NCBI GenBank assembly: GCA_946406115.1 | Contig: OX291544.1 | Coordinates: 32,877,521-32,941,520, forward strand | Length of the DNA: 64,000 bases | Direction: 5' to 3' | From: Apoda limacodes | Lineage: Eukaryota > Arthropoda > Insecta > Lepidoptera > Limacodidae | In this document: piece by piece, positions 23,412-35,301 of the stretch | Numbering within the stretch: position 1 is the first letter of the stretch | Layout of the letters: every line of letters begins with the position of its first letter | Translations under genes and position numbers: made by a program | The notes under the pieces: generated by a model | Databases searched by the model: none | What the model was told of the DNA's origin: nothing | Seen by the model: only the letters and a program-made list of their open reading frames with translations

Positions 23412-25343
23412 TGTCATGGCCGCATTTTTGTTTTTGTTTTTTTTTTCGATTTTACGTCACATTTTGGTTATTCTATAATTCCGTAACATGTTTATTCTTG
23501 CTGCACGCTATAGTTTTTTCTCTTTGTACTGTGTATCGGAATGTCTATAACATAACGCTAGAGCGGGAAACTCCTGTTCTTCTGAACTCAGCAGCGAAGA
23601 CCAAGCTTGGACACAATTTACAAATTTGAGTTTACAATCAGGAGTGCCTGTCATCCTGTCCATACGATTTTAAGAGCTCAAAAATATATCAGACAAAATG
23701 TATCCAGTCAGCAATTTGATTACTATGTTGCACCTCCATACTGTCGATTGTAAAGCAAAATGTTAGGATCGTGCGCAAGAGGACCGACGCAAATAGCATC
23801 GCGAACGAAAGAAGGTAACTACCTACACCTAAATGCGCCGAGTTGCTGGCGGCCATCTTTAATGTCGCAGTTCATAATTTATCTATTATACATCAGAGAA
23901 TACACAACCTACTCCAAGAACTAAATTTTTATACATGCAGGCCTTGTTTAATACTACTACACTATATCTCCGTCTTCGCATATAGAAGTTCTGTTATTGT
24001 AAAATACATTTATGCGCTTCTTCTTCGCGTATAGAAGTGGCAGCAGTTTTATGCCAACTCTCAGATATTATTTAGAAACTATATGAAACCTTCTCAAAAA
24101 TAACTTATGACTAGTTTTATATTTCCAACATTTGGATTTTAGATATTCGTTTTCTATGAATAGAAAATTGAGCATATCTAATGGCGGCTAGGTTGGTGTT
24201 TTTTTACAAAAAAATGTGAAAATCAATCTTAATTCTTAGTGTGGTACGGCGCCCTTAGTGTCGGAATTTATTTAAATCATGTTAAAATTGAGACAGATCC
24301 AGAAACTAATATTGAACCAATGATATTTAAGTAAAGTTGCGGTACCTTCATATTGTTCGAAATCGAAATTTAATCCGCTGTTATCTACACGTACTAACCT
24401 TAGTAATATTAATATTTATTGAGGTATAAGGAACATTATTATGCAATAGATAATACGGAACGTGTGAAACAGAAGGAGATAGCTATATTTAGAAAGTGAC
24501 TTATGACTGAATAAAATTACGAGACTTGCCTTAATTTCGCCGCCTCAGTTTTTCCGTGCTAGCATGGTGCTAGTACGAGATCTACTTCTTTTAATACATA
24601 CACTATCATTTCATTGAACTTTCATAATTTTTTGAATGAATGTACCTGCAAAGACTAATATAACAATAGCAATTTTTTTTTGCTTTTTAACGCGATTTTT
24701 ATGAAAAATTAAAACCTAATCCTATGTCGGCTACGGTCCAGCAATCGACCACAAAATCCCACGTATTAAGTTTTATTAAGTTGGTTTTTGTTTTAGTTAA
24801 ACATCTGGACCCGTAGTCGAAATTTGACAGTGACGGTTGATGTTTATTTACTTTCGTAAACTGTAGATTTCTGCTTGTTATAAGGTTTTCTGGCTTTAAC
24901 TGTGATTTTTAAGCAAAGATGAATCAATTTTACAAATAGTTTAACGAACATGAAACCCAACAAAATTTAAGTATTTATTTACGCGCTGATAGTTGCCAGT
25001 GACAGATTAAACAAATAAAAAAAAGAAAAAACATACTATGAGCAGTAGTTATTTGTAGTCAGTTGGTTTAAGTTGGACTATTTTAGATTCACGTCGTGGA
25101 CCCGTGGTTGTGACGTCATTTGGTCATATTTGGTCGATTGTGGCCGTTGTTTATTGTACCTAGACCGCACAACGACGATACTCTGCCAATCACTGACATT
25201 TATTACCTCTAATACCAAAAAAATCATTAATACAAATAAAATAATACATTCTGATTGCATAGGAACCAAAGAGAGTATAAATACTAGAAAACACAGCTCT
25301 GACACTTTAATGTCATATCAAGTAATTTATAGAATTAAATGAA
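23412..25343. other. No gene seen
   Basis: AT-rich spacer upstream of the DHHC cluster. Open frames of 60-90 codons show no family resemblance. Confidence 0.5.
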
Positions 25344-26075
25344 ATGTTATTTATATTATTTTCAAAGAAAGCAAAATTACTTTTAATTACATATAGTTAT
25401 GTTTGTAAGAAATTGCTAATCCCCGTGTTCCTGAGTGTGTTGGCGACTGCGTACTTCGCGACGGGGCATCTTGCCGTCGGTCCGGCGCTCAAAGCCGCGT
25501 ACCGTGCCGACGCCGCGAGGCACGCGCTCCATTTGACACTCTCCACATTTCTATACATTAATTTTGTGGGTAATGTACTGAAAATCGCTTTAAATGCTCA
25601 GAGAGGGCATTTACAGGGGGCTCCTACTGTGAGAAGTGTAGAATTCCCCGGCCCGCGAGAGCGTGGCACTGCACAGTTTACAATGTCTGCATACTTAAGA
25701 GAGATTACCACTGTTACTACTTACAAGTCTGCATCGGACGGCACAATCAACGGTATTTTGCGTTTATGTCTTTGATTTATTCAAACTATGCCAACTATCA
25801 TCTTCTATATTTGATGTTTAATGAACCTGAACAAGCTGTGTTTTTATCAAACAATCATCTTGACGAGAAATACTATCTAATTATGTTCTTCACACTAAAT
25901 ACGTTCATTGTCTGGTTCTCTGCGGGTCTGCTCGTGTTCCACATGAGGAACATCGTGCACGGAGTTACATCTTATGAAAATAAACTAAACAACTTTTTAG
26001 ATAAGTCGGTTCGGTAGGAGATGGTATTTGGCAATTTTATGGCCTTTTACTTATAGTCCGTTGCCAGAAGAATAA
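25344..26075 (+). pseudogene. ZDHHC24-like DHHC palmitoyltransferase paralogue 1, frameshifted, DYHC
   Basis: DHHC proteins transfer palmitate from an autoacylated cysteine to protein cysteines at cell membranes. Three frames join to one protein of about 243 residues. Frame A (25344 to about 25600) holds two hydrophobic segments and the FVGN motif seen in the paralogues. Frame B (open from 25574 to 26017) holds the cysteine-rich domain SYCEKC...ARAWHC and TM3-TM4 with GVTSYE. Frame A again holds RFGRRWY...TYSPLPEE, ending at 26075. Two frameshifts are thus needed, near 25600 and 26000. The catalytic motif at 25703-25714 is DYHC, one base from DHHC, and the zinc cysteine of HCxxC is Tyr (HCTVY). 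There is no intron signal at the shifts. Most likely it is a decaying copy. It is the most GC-rich of the four at its 5' end. Confidence 0.82.
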
Positions 26076-26470
26076 TGTTATAAGAATACATTTTTGTTTT
26101 AAAGTATAGCAAGAAAGTAACAAAATGTTTATTGAACCTTGGTATTACAATGAAACCGTTACCGATAACTCTAGAAATTAAAAAAGTCAAGGTAATGTTC
26201 CACCAAAAACGTTCTTCGTGAATAGAACTGCGGCTACAGAGTAAAATTTGACAGACTGACACAATATATTTTTTTTTGTAGTGTACCACATAAAGCTGAT
26301 TAAATGGGTATTTCAATATTTTTTTATTTCAGAACAAATTATAATCAAAATTCTGGCATGACTACGTTTTAAAATAATTACCATTTCCAGAAGTGTCCCC
26401 AAATATTTCAGTAACTAAACCCTTTAAGTGACCTTAAATGGATTGTTTACCTTTATGGTTTCCCAACGCA

Positions 26471-26658
26471 TTTAAGGTCATCGGTCCACCGGGTTGGAGG
26501 GCGTACCACGCTTCACCTTTAAGGTCGTCGGTCCACGGGGCTGGAGGGCGTAACACACTCCATCGTTAAGGTCGTCGATCCACCGGGCTGGAGGGCGTAC
26601 CACGTTTCACGTTTAAGGTCGACGGTCTACCGGGTTGTAGGGCGTACCATGTTTCCCC
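26471..26658. repeat. 4 x 47-bp minisatellite
   Basis: Units begin at 26471, 26518, 26565 and 26612, each starting with a form of tttaaggtcgtcggtccacc and containing gggctggagggcgtacca. The four differ at several positions. It lies about 400 bp after DHHC copy 1. Confidence 0.92.
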
Positions 26659-28354
26659 TTTCTGTACGCAGTCTCCACTATAGGATTGCTTGCTGATTGT
26701 GTGAGATACGTGTGACTTTAGTTCTCTTCTGGATGTCCTCAATTCGGATTCGATACCAACGTGACACTCGAGCATAACTCGCTCTATTGCGTGCTCTGCG
26801 ATTTTCGGCGGCGTTAGTCATGACAGGTCACTGCAACACTGATCAAAGACTTTCGTCTTCAGACTCTGCAGGCGAGGCAAATGAGGAGTATAGGAACACG
26901 AAAACATACTAAGGAAACACTCCAACCGTTAGGGGTGCCTACTTAGACAACGAATAAAAAAAATATCTGACTAGACTACATTATGGATCTACTGAGATTA
27001 AAGGTTATTTACCCTTATCTGATATAACTTGAACCTCCTTGAGGTTGAATTAAAATAATGAGGTGGTAAATTATTTTTCATACCTTTTTATTTTTCTTTA
27101 CGTAAAACTGTCAACACAAATATCTGTCAATGTTGTTCATCCTTTTACATATAATTAAATAACCAATATAATTGTTAAGCGGACTTCCGGTTGATTGTCA
27201 ATTGTGGAAACTCGCGTTTTTTTGGAAATCGGAATTTTTAATAATTCATATTGATCAGAATCTCTAATTTTGCTTACATTGTGTAAAGTTCATGTAATAT
27301 AGTTAGTGTGTTCATGTATATATAGTTTTCGGTAAGTATATAATTGAACATTTTTAAATTTGAGATACTTCAATTTGTCATTTGTTTTCAACCATTTTAG
27401 TTTAGGGTATCAAACGTATGAACAAGTCTCCGGACCCTGGAGGGTGTAGTCCTTCAGGGTCCTGCCCTTCTCCAGCTGCCTTTGAGGATGCTCTGAGTTC
27501 AGAGTATTCAAACTTATTAGATAAAAATATATACAAATAGCTTAAAGTTAGCAACGATCACAAGTCTGACACGTTTAAATGTCAAAAACGGAAAAGAAAT
27601 GTACAAAATCTCGCAAATTAATGAATGAATCTTATATTACATCCGAAGATTCCGATGCTATGGATACGCAATTACCCTAAGTGTCATCCAAATTTAATAT
27701 TTCTTAAAGTACAGGTGATTTTTGTGCTACTAAGTGTAACATATAAATCTGTTATTTATTTTTCATAGTGTACTATGGCGGCATTTCGAATTACACAAAA
27801 TCTTTTTGTTTACTAAAAACTGGGCCACAATTGGCCTTAAGAAACAATTACACGTACTTACGGTTTTATATTGTCTATTTGTATAGGCTTGCCGAACGGT
27901 CAATGTGTAAGTAAATGTGGTGTGTAGTGAATTGGGTACCGAATTCTGTGATGAATGAGATCCGTTTGTGGCCTATTCCTCTTTTCCCGATCAAATTCTT
28001 AACACTTTTTTTAAACTGGCTGGCACCTATTGGTATTATTTTTGGTACAGGTACACCTCATAAAACCTTGTCTTATTCTAACTAAATGTTAGGTCGCTGC
28101 GGTCTTAAGTGAGTTTCGAACATCTTGACTGGCATCAATTGGTAGAAATATTTGAATAAAATCAAATTTAGTTCTGCCACAAAGAAACAAAATCATAAAA
28201 TTTGTGAACCGTTTAAGTTTGTTACACTATATATGTTTATCATTATTTCGCATTTTGTGATAGATTAAAAAGAAAGATACGGAGCAATTTAAAAAGCCAA
28301 TGCGTGCAGGCGAGATAAATTCCAAACACAAAATGTTTTTGCCTCTCTCTTCTC
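26659..28354. other. No gene; a hairpin and a short ORF
   Basis: ggaccctg (27432-27439) and cagggtcc (27455-27462) form a perfect 8-bp inverted repeat. A short polar frame from the ATG at about 27580 (MSKTEKKCTKSRKLMN..., about 33 codons) resembles nothing I can name. The remainder is AT-rich. Confidence 0.5.
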
Positions 28355-28432
28355 TGTGACAGACGGATGGACGGACATGAGTTTGATCTCAGAAAGGTTC
28401 TATTTTTCCTTTTATAGAACCCTAAAAATATA
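28355..28432 (+). repeat. Fragment related to the gggttccgtaccc family end
   Basis: gtgacagacggatggacgga is followed within 60 bp by tatagaaccctaaaaata. This is the order seen at the end of the family, but diverged. Confidence 0.5.
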
Positions 28433-28735
28433 GAAAAACTATGTGCCTACTAAAATGTAAAAAACGTGAAAAAAGGATCCCTATCGTAATTTCTCATGGT
28501 CACTCTCTCCTATCAATACACTCGAAGAGATTTCAAGGTCAAAAAATTAGGACTCAAAAAATATTTATACTGCGCTCTCCGGTGACATCCATATATATGT
28601 TAAGCTTCTTTGGCAAGATATAAATATAAGCTTCTTGGCCTAGGGGCAGTTCGGATTTGGGTTAATGCTCTAAGGTTCGGATATTAAAACCAATGTTGGT
28701 GTTGCAATACTAAGGGGTTCGGAAACACTTAAGTC

Positions 28736-29644
28736 ATGGCACCAACAATGGAATTAGTAAATTATGTTACTACTTCATTTGAAACTTTATTTTTCTTAAA
28801 GCATATGAAGTTTCATCGCAACATAAATAGGTGTCTGTCGGTAATGATTGCTAAAGTGATGCAATATTTAGGCAAAAAGATAGTACGCTATTTGTTTCTA
28901 ATTACAGTGCCCAATGTATTTGTGATACTTGAATGGGTTATCACACGACCGATTTTATTGGAGATGTATAATTACAGCGTAGCAAAACAAGTGTTTTATT
29001 CGGTTATATCCATGTTTTTGTACGTGAATGTGGTCGGCAACGGGGTAATGTGCATCCGCACAGCCAACGCATCGAAAACGAAATGTTCGGGGAAAGAAGA
29101 AGATTGTAGCAGCAAACCCAACGCACTGACGAAAACTTGGCATTGTAAAACATGCAATGCTTGCGTAGCAAGGAGAGATCATCATTGTTACATTTTCTCA
29201 ACATGTATTGGGTTACACAATAATAGACATTTCACTCTCTTTCTCATCTACATGGGCATAACGGGAATATTTACTAATTATTTTCACATCTGCTGCCTCT
29301 ACACGATATTTGAAAGTTGGAACAAAATGTTTCTATCGATGTGTAGAATTTATTTGCCTATTTTAATTATGTGTATTTCGGAACCTTGGGGATTTAAGGA
29401 TTTGTATTTGTACGTATTGATTTCTTACGGTACTGCTATGGGCGTGGCGCTTTGTTTGGGATGTTTTTTTTTCCACAACACTTTATGCGGAGTTACTTAT
29501 TACGAGAGCAAGCAATGTAAAAAACTTTGTATGAAGAACTGGAAACAGAATATTGAGCAAGTCTGGGGTCGGAAATGGTACAGATTTGTCCTGTTCCCGT
29601 TTGTCTGCAGTCCGCTTCCTGGGAATTGTGACATCGAAAAGTAA
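28736..29644 (+). CDS. ZDHHC24-like DHHC palmitoyltransferase, the intact paralogue (copy 2)
   Basis: This is a 302-residue, apparently intronless membrane protein. Hydrophobic segments at about 50-70, 84-103, 165-191 and 224-248 give the four-pass DHHC topology, with the cysteine-rich domain facing the cytosol between TM2 and TM3. The catalytic DHHC is at 148-151 (29177-29188), within TWHCKTCNACVARRDHHC. The TTxE-like motif is TYYE (254-257). The C-terminal NWKQNIEQVWG and SPLPG fit the short ZDHHC24 type. Unlike paralogues 1, 3 and 4, which have CxxC before the HC motif, this copy has only C124 (DCSSK), with the second cysteine replaced and one residue missing, so one zinc site may be weakened. 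An alternative start is M5. AATAAA lies at 29666-29671. Its role is inferred only from the family: protein S-acylation, probably in the secretory pathway. Confidence 0.88.
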   Translation: MAPTMELVNYVTTSFETLFFLKHMKFHRNINRCLSVMIAKVMQYLGKKIVRYLFLITVPNVFVILEWVITRPILLEMYNYSVAKQVFYSVISMFLYVNVVGNGVMCIRTANASKTKCSGKEEDCSSKPNALTKTWHCKTCNACVARRDHHCYIFSTCIGLHNNRHFTLFLIYMGITGIFTNYFHICCLYTIFESWNKMFLSMCRIYLPILIMCISEPWGFKDLYLYVLISYGTAMGVALCLGCFFFHNTLCGVTYYESKQCKKLCMKNWKQNIEQVWGRKWYRFVLFPFVCSPLPGNCDIEK

Positions 29645-29665
29645 TCTAAATGACGGAATAAGAAA

Positions 29666-29671
29666 AATAAA
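29666..29671 (+). terminator. Polyadenylation signal of DHHC copy 2
   Basis: AATAAA lies 21 bases after the stop codon that ends at 29644, a plausible poly-A signal for a short 3' UTR. Confidence 0.55.
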
Positions 29672-30381
29672 TTATTTATTAAATGGTGTAACAGTTTTTA
29701 TTTACCAATCTGAGCCTATGCGAGACAGAATACACCTACTGTCACATTCCGTAGTGCAATCATCTACTCCGAAAATTTTACGTATATAGGTAATATCGCT
29801 GGATAGGTCTTTTCTGATAAAGGGGCTTTAGTTAATACAAAATTTTTTGGCAACTACCATTAGCATGAATATTGTTCCGTGAAATATCGCTAGGCGTTCA
29901 CCATCCAATCACTGACGGACTGACGCCTAAATCGTTTCCAATAAAAAAATGATGCTCGGCCACTAGTTCCTTAAAAACTGTACCTACGTTTAGTTTCTAG
30001 CGCCATCTGGTTTTAAACCTTAAACTCAAACAAATAAAACCGTGATCGCATTAATTAGGCTTTGTACGAATAGGAAAAATATAATTTTAAAATGTGTATG
30101 TACAATAATGCACAAATCAGCAATTCGTACGAATTATAAATTATACGAATTAGAAATAAAAATTTTGAACGAATAAAGATTTTCGATATCTTTGTACAAA
30201 TAAGGAATTGTACGAACTGCCCGGAAAGTAAGTTCTTCCTTAATAATCTGGACTTGGTCACTAGCGCTTATATGGTAGTTTATCGTGAGCCTGACTCACA
30301 TTTTTGTTATACTTTACAGTACTGTCGCTATAGTTAGATATAGGTATACGGAAAGTATTCCGAAGTTAATCCAATTTTGGG
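29672..30381. other. No gene seen
   Basis: AT-rich intergenic sequence between DHHC copy 2 and the foldback element. Several cgaat-rich words (tacgaattagaaata, gtacgaatagg) recur at 30060-30215 without clear periodicity. Confidence 0.5.
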
Positions 30382-31042
30382 TACCCCCAAATGACGATTT
30401 ATTAGCCGTCGGTCCAATACGCAGTTCGTCCAATTGGTTTATAAATCCTCATTTCGTCTAACACGCGTTTCGTCCAACACGCGTTTCGTCCAACAAATAT
30501 TTCGTCTAAAACGCATTTGGATAATAGATACACTATTGCCTACAAATGAAAGTCCAAAAACCGCCCAAATGCGAGTCAGACTCGCACACGAAGGGTTTTA
30601 TACTACCGTACAATTAACAACAGGCACGTTTGTGGTTTTTATTTAATTAAATATTCTGCTAAATTGATTCGATTTCGTTATTTCTGGCTACATCAACTTT
30701 TATGGTAGGTCTTACTATTTTTTGACATGTTTCACAAATTATACTTTTTTTGAGAAAAACTATATTTGCAAACGACGTGGCTTACACGTTTGTTAATCAG
30801 ACAATTAAACTAACATTTAAAAATATTTAATCTAAAAGAGTCTCAGACCATTTATACAACAGGGCTGTTATACAAATTACTTCACCCCTTACTTGACTTT
30901 CCCCTCTGCCTAACAGCGTAATGACGAATCGCGAAATGGACGAAACATATTATGAACGAACTGCGTAGTAGACTATCGGCGAAATACGATTTGGACGAAC
31001 TGCGTATTGGACCGACGGCTAATAAATCCAAATGACTGGGGT
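30382..31042. mobile_element. Foldback element with TTCGTCC sub-repeats
   Basis: The left arm (30382 to about 30520) contains ttattagccgtcggtccaat acgcagttcgtccaa and then several cgtttcgtccaac units. The right arm (about 30915-31042) is the inverse, with ttggacgaactgcgtattgg accgacggctaataa and gaaatggacgaaac. The arms are about 130 bp around a 390-bp AT-rich centre. The left side of the centre also carries a bit of the gggttccgtaccc family (gcgagtcagactcgcacacg). Arms made of short repeated motifs recall Drosophila FB elements. There is no coding capacity. Confidence 0.8.
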
Positions 31043-31480
31043 ATATAGTCTGAGTTTTTGACCTCGAGGCCTCTGTGTTATCTTGAGGGGGGGCAAAAAA
31101 ATTTTGGGCTTTTTTTAGCTTTTCGTTTATATCTCCTAAACTAATTGTTTTATGTGTACTATGTCTTTCAGAAAGTTGTAGCATATTGAATTTTCTTTAT
31201 TTTTTAATAGTCAAACGCATGTTTTGTAATTTTGTATCAAAACTGACTGAGATACAACATAAGTTAGAAGGAAATTTCATTTTAAGCGCGCCGCGTCTAA
31301 AGAGAGTATGAAACACAAAATATTTTTTTTATAGTATTTAAAATCAATTTGAATAAATTATGGTATAATCTACATATTAATAGAAAAAAGTCCGAAAATT
31401 TTGAATTTTTTGCCCCTTGAGGGGAAAGTTAGCACAGGGTACTCGAGGTCAAAAACATAGATTCTGCGCCCCAGAGTATC
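31037..31480. mobile_element. Second inverted-repeat element next to the foldback
   Basis: The left arm, gtatatagtctgagtttttg acctcgaggc ... cttgaggggg (31041-31108), pairs with the right arm ccttgaggggaaagttagca cagggtactcgaggtcaaaa (31395-31480) in inverse orientation with several gaps. It abuts the foldback at 30382-31042, so one may be nested at the end of the other. Confidence 0.65.
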
Positions 31481-32231
31481 CCTTAATGGCATACCAAAAT
31501 TTTAAATTTTGGATATAGATGATGATGATGGAACTGCAACACCTCACTGTATGCCCAGATTTTTCATCACGTTTCTGTTTTGCCTTCCCTGGAACTCAAA
31601 TTTATTGACGTATACACGTCAATTTATAACTTACAAAAAAAATCTAATAATTATAATACATTTTTACGGTTTATTAAAGAAATTAATGAATGTATGAAAT
31701 TTTCTTAAAGACGCCATACAAATGGGTACTTGACTATTTTTTTATGTGTATAATTATAAAAGGTCACTTTAAAATTAAAACACCAGTAAAAGCAAAATGT
31801 TCCTCTACCTTCTTTTAGGTTTAGCGCTTACCACCATTTTCAGACCGAACCAAAAACGCTTTAATAAAAATGTAGTGGTGGTACATACGTTGGTGCTATT
31901 ACTTAGTTTGTCGCAGTAGTCACTTCACTGCGTAATATTGGTATTAATTTGTATGGCATATTAAAGACGTTAACTATACGGATTTCGTCTCTGCTATTTA
32001 TATGTGGGTACGGAATCCTCTAAAACTTACCTTTAAGTCATCTTATTTGTTTACATTTAATCAATAGAACGATTTTTAAACAATGCGATGTTATAGCGCT
32101 CTATGCCAGGTCTTCTGGTCAACAAAACGCACCTTTAAAAAAAGCTTTCTCTTTGTAAACATTTTATGTATATTCTGTAACTAAAGTAGCTACTATTATA
32201 ATATTTAAATTTGTGAACCAATCCCATAAAA
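31481..32231. other. No gene seen
   Basis: AT-rich sequence upstream of DHHC copy 3. No promoter element could be assigned with confidence. Confidence 0.45.
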
Positions 32232-33034
32232 ATGCGACCTCTGACAGTAAACATATTTCATATCATATATTCCAAATTTCTTTGCTACATACTGCTAGCA
32301 TCGACAGTTGGGTACTTCATATTCAAGATAACCTTTCTAAGATCGGCGCTCATAGCGAGGCACAACCCGAGCACTGGGGTCGTCATCCTGCACACGGTGC
32401 TAGTGACATTCTGCTTCATAAACGTCGCAGGGAACATGCTGTTGGGGATCATAACTGATACCTCGTTCAAATCACAGAACAAACGACGGAAGGTTGGAAA
32501 CCGTTGTGATCTGTGCAAGGCTGGCCAACCAGCAAAGACGTGGCATTGTTCAAAGTGTAACTAAGACGAGATCATCACTGCCTCATCTTTTCACAATGCA
32601 TTGCATTGTATAACCGTCGATATTTTGTTCTATATCTCGCCTACATAGTTATATCTTTTATGTACACAATATATTTCAACTACCACTACCTTTACGACTT
32701 CCACAATGCCAGCCAGACGGTAGATCTGGAAGTCTCCCGAATGACGATTTTACCAAATATTTTCCGAGGTTATTTTCAAAGCATTAGCAACAGTTATGTA
32801 TTGTTTTTGATGAATATTTTCACTGTAATAATTTCAGGATATGTGTTTTGTTTCCATATGTGGAACCTCATGTGTGGTCTCACTTCGTACGAAAGTAGGA
32901 GATGTAAGACGTTCGACGCATCAAATTGGAGACAGAATTTACTAAACGTTTTTGGTACAAGGTGGTACTTTGCAATACTTTTTCCATTTGCTGGAAGTCC
33001 GTTGCCTGACGATATAAGCTTCAAACAAGATTAA
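32232..33034 (+). pseudogene. ZDHHC24-like DHHC paralogue 3, broken by a 10-base deletion in the catalytic domain
   Basis: The first frame (32232-32564, 110 codons) has two hydrophobic segments, VAGN and then RCDLC...AKTWHCSKCN, where it meets a stop. The homology resumes at 32567 in another frame with RDHHCLIFSQCI (DHHC at 32570-32581). It runs to 33034 through TM3, TM4, GLTSYES, NWRQNLLNVFG and AGSPLPDDISF. Between KCN and RDHHC the paralogues have 15 bases and this copy has 5. The missing 10 include the codon for the cysteine in NAC and shift the frame. Catalytic motif and C-terminal SPLP are otherwise well kept, which suggests recent inactivation. The restored length would be about 270 residues. 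Confidence 0.85.
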
Positions 33035-34524
33035 TAAATGTTTATTTTTAATTATGTATCTAACACACAACGCATAATAAACAATGTATGCTGTCAATAA
33101 ATAGATTTTTGTGAGAAAAACAAATTATGCAGCAATTTGTAACCAAAATCCATTCTAAAGACCTAGTTTTTAGATTATTTTTTTTCATTGATTAACTTTT
33201 AGTACGCTTTTATTATCTTCACATGTAAAACTATGTATGTAAACAAATCTTGAAAGTCAAATTTACCCAAATTCTAATTGTTGTATATATTTGAACTTTG
33301 CCAATGTAAGTATGTAACTATACCGACTACAGTACAATAATATGGTTCCATCGAGCTTCCATGATACTCATACAAATGTTTAGGGTTTCGTTCGATTTTG
33401 TCGTAGCGAAATAATCCTTATTATTAAATATATTAAATAATCCTTATTATTTCGCCACCTTTCTATTAATTTAGCGTAATTTTACAGAAAGGGTCTTATG
33501 TATGTCGCTATATAGTCGCTTTTAGATGAAATTTAAGAAGCTCTCCATACATTAAAGTGAGGAATTTTGTTTTGGGCTAATCGTGTGTGATATCTATTGA
33601 TAGGTCTTTATTGCGTTTAATGTTTGTGTTGAGAACTGACCTTTTGCGCGTCGGCCTTTTCGACGCAGGGGTGACATTCAGTCTTTCCTATCGTCAGTAG
33701 GGGCCTAGATTTTAAGAAGAAGTTACTCTAGTGGATAGCAAATCGAAAGAGGGAAAAGGTATATTGAATCACAATGTTATGTCGTATGTCACCGATCAAC
33801 CGCCGTTGCGACGCTGCAGCCAGCCGTCGTCGCTGGAATCCGGTCCCAACCAGTCGTGTTGTTCAAGCGCCAGGACAGGAGGTGCAGTGTGCACTAGAAG
33901 CGTGCCACCGTGCACTGACCACTAACAGTTCACAAAATACTGCCAAAGTCTCTTGTACCCGAGGACGAAAATACTACACTGCAGTCCGTAGATATGCATT
34001 TGCATAACTTTGGGCTTTACCGAGCCGGAAATTTATAATTCGTAAACTAAATTAACACTATAGAATCCGTTTTTTGAACTTAAAATGACGCGCCGGCGAC
34101 GGATCGCCGCGAGGCGTCGATCACAGATAAGGAAATGACGTCATTGCGTAGCTGTACCGAACATTTTGCATACTTTGCAAGTGTACCAAGGTTGAAATCT
34201 CTTACAGTTTTAAGTGCTTGGCCACCCTAGCCTAGTTATAAATTCTTTAGGAAAAATATACCTGAACATTAAATGCAATTTACAGACACGCTTTGAATGA
34301 ATAAAACTTGGTAAGAAATGTTGCACAGGACAGTGCCTGATTCCAATACAAATCTATATTTACAATCTGTTAGGTAAACAAACAAACAAACAAACTCTAA
34401 AACTGCATCAACTTTCTAGTTTGAATTCCATTTTAGCAAGCACATAAAACGCAATAAAATTACGCATTAACAAAAAAATGTCTTCTAAGGAACTCAAAAT
34501 GTCTTAGTTTTTATTTTATTAATA
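33035..34524. other. No recognised gene; GC-rich patch
   Basis: 33630-34010 is richer in G+C and has two overlapping frames of 64 and 77 codons (33731-33925, 33774-34007) without recognised motifs. A second patch at 34085-34140 (gacgcgccggcgacggatcg) is also CpG-rich. Either could be a decayed exon or element. Confidence 0.4.
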
Positions 34525-34620
34525 GTGCGTATGCCGACCGTAGTGTGTATACCGACCGTAGTTTGTACACCGACCGTAATGTGTATACCGAACGTATATT
34601 GTGTATACCGAACGTGTAGC
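34525..34620. repeat. About 5 x 19-bp tandem repeat
   Basis: The unit gtgtataccgaccgtagt and variants (ccgaacgta in the later units) repeats about five times with small length differences. Confidence 0.8.
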
Positions 34621-34947
34621 GAAATGACAAAATCCAAGCTTTTATAATTTAGTCTACTTGTCCGTTTGTGAGTTCGTATATCCGCACAAGAATAACGAAA
34701 AGCACAATTTTTATCGACTTAAAAAAAAGAGAGAGTTCTCAATTCGGTTGAATTATATTTAATGTTTGTTACCTCAGAACTTCGTTATGTATAAATCTGT
34801 TTGGAAAATTTATTTTTTAATTAAAAAAACTGGTTCCATTTTTATCAAAATGCAGTTCTGTAGTAAACCTAACATTTTTTAATTTTCTATATGATTAATA
34901 TAGTAGTAGTTTTCAGTAAACTTTTATCACTAACCCAGATAGTTTTA

Positions 34948-35020
34948 GGGTTCCGTAGGTACACAAATGGTGCTAATAGAGCCCTATAGCCTAGGCCGTC
35001 TTTCTGTCCGTCGCTTTTAT
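34948..35020 (-). repeat. Fragment of the gggttccgtaccc family
   Basis: tttagggttccgtaggtaca, then tagagccctatagcctaggc cgtctttctgtccgtcgc, follows the start of copies 1 and 3 in diverged form. Confidence 0.55.
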
Positions 35021-35301
35021 ACCAAAGTAGGTAGAAATGTGACGCTGGCAAAATTTACATCAAATTGTATAAAACGTAGTGATTATATTTATTCTCTTTG
35101 TTGTATGTCCGCCACCAATAATATTTTATAGGATAAGATAAGATTCTATCTTACAATAAAATATATGTATAATGTATCAATGTCCACGTGAGTTTTTATA
35201 ATTTTAGGTAATTTTAAGCTGGCTGAAAAACAACAAAACATCTATAAAAGTATTGCGCAAACCTAACAAGTTAACCTAAAAAATATTTAGTATTTTGCAA
35301 C

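Noticed and set aside
25574..25640. Intron explaining the frame change in DHHC copy 1
   Set aside because: There is no GT...AG pair of usable length. The homologous copies run through without an intron, so a frameshift is simpler.
26566..26775. 69-codon minus-strand frame
   Set aside because: It is produced by the 47-bp minisatellite units.
28955..29204. Minus-strand frames opposite DHHC copy 2
   Set aside because: They are antisense to the conserved catalytic domain and have no motifs of their own.
32213..32458. Overlapping plus-strand frame in DHHC copy 3
   Set aside because: It is a shadow of the 32232-32564 frame, which alone shows family motifs.
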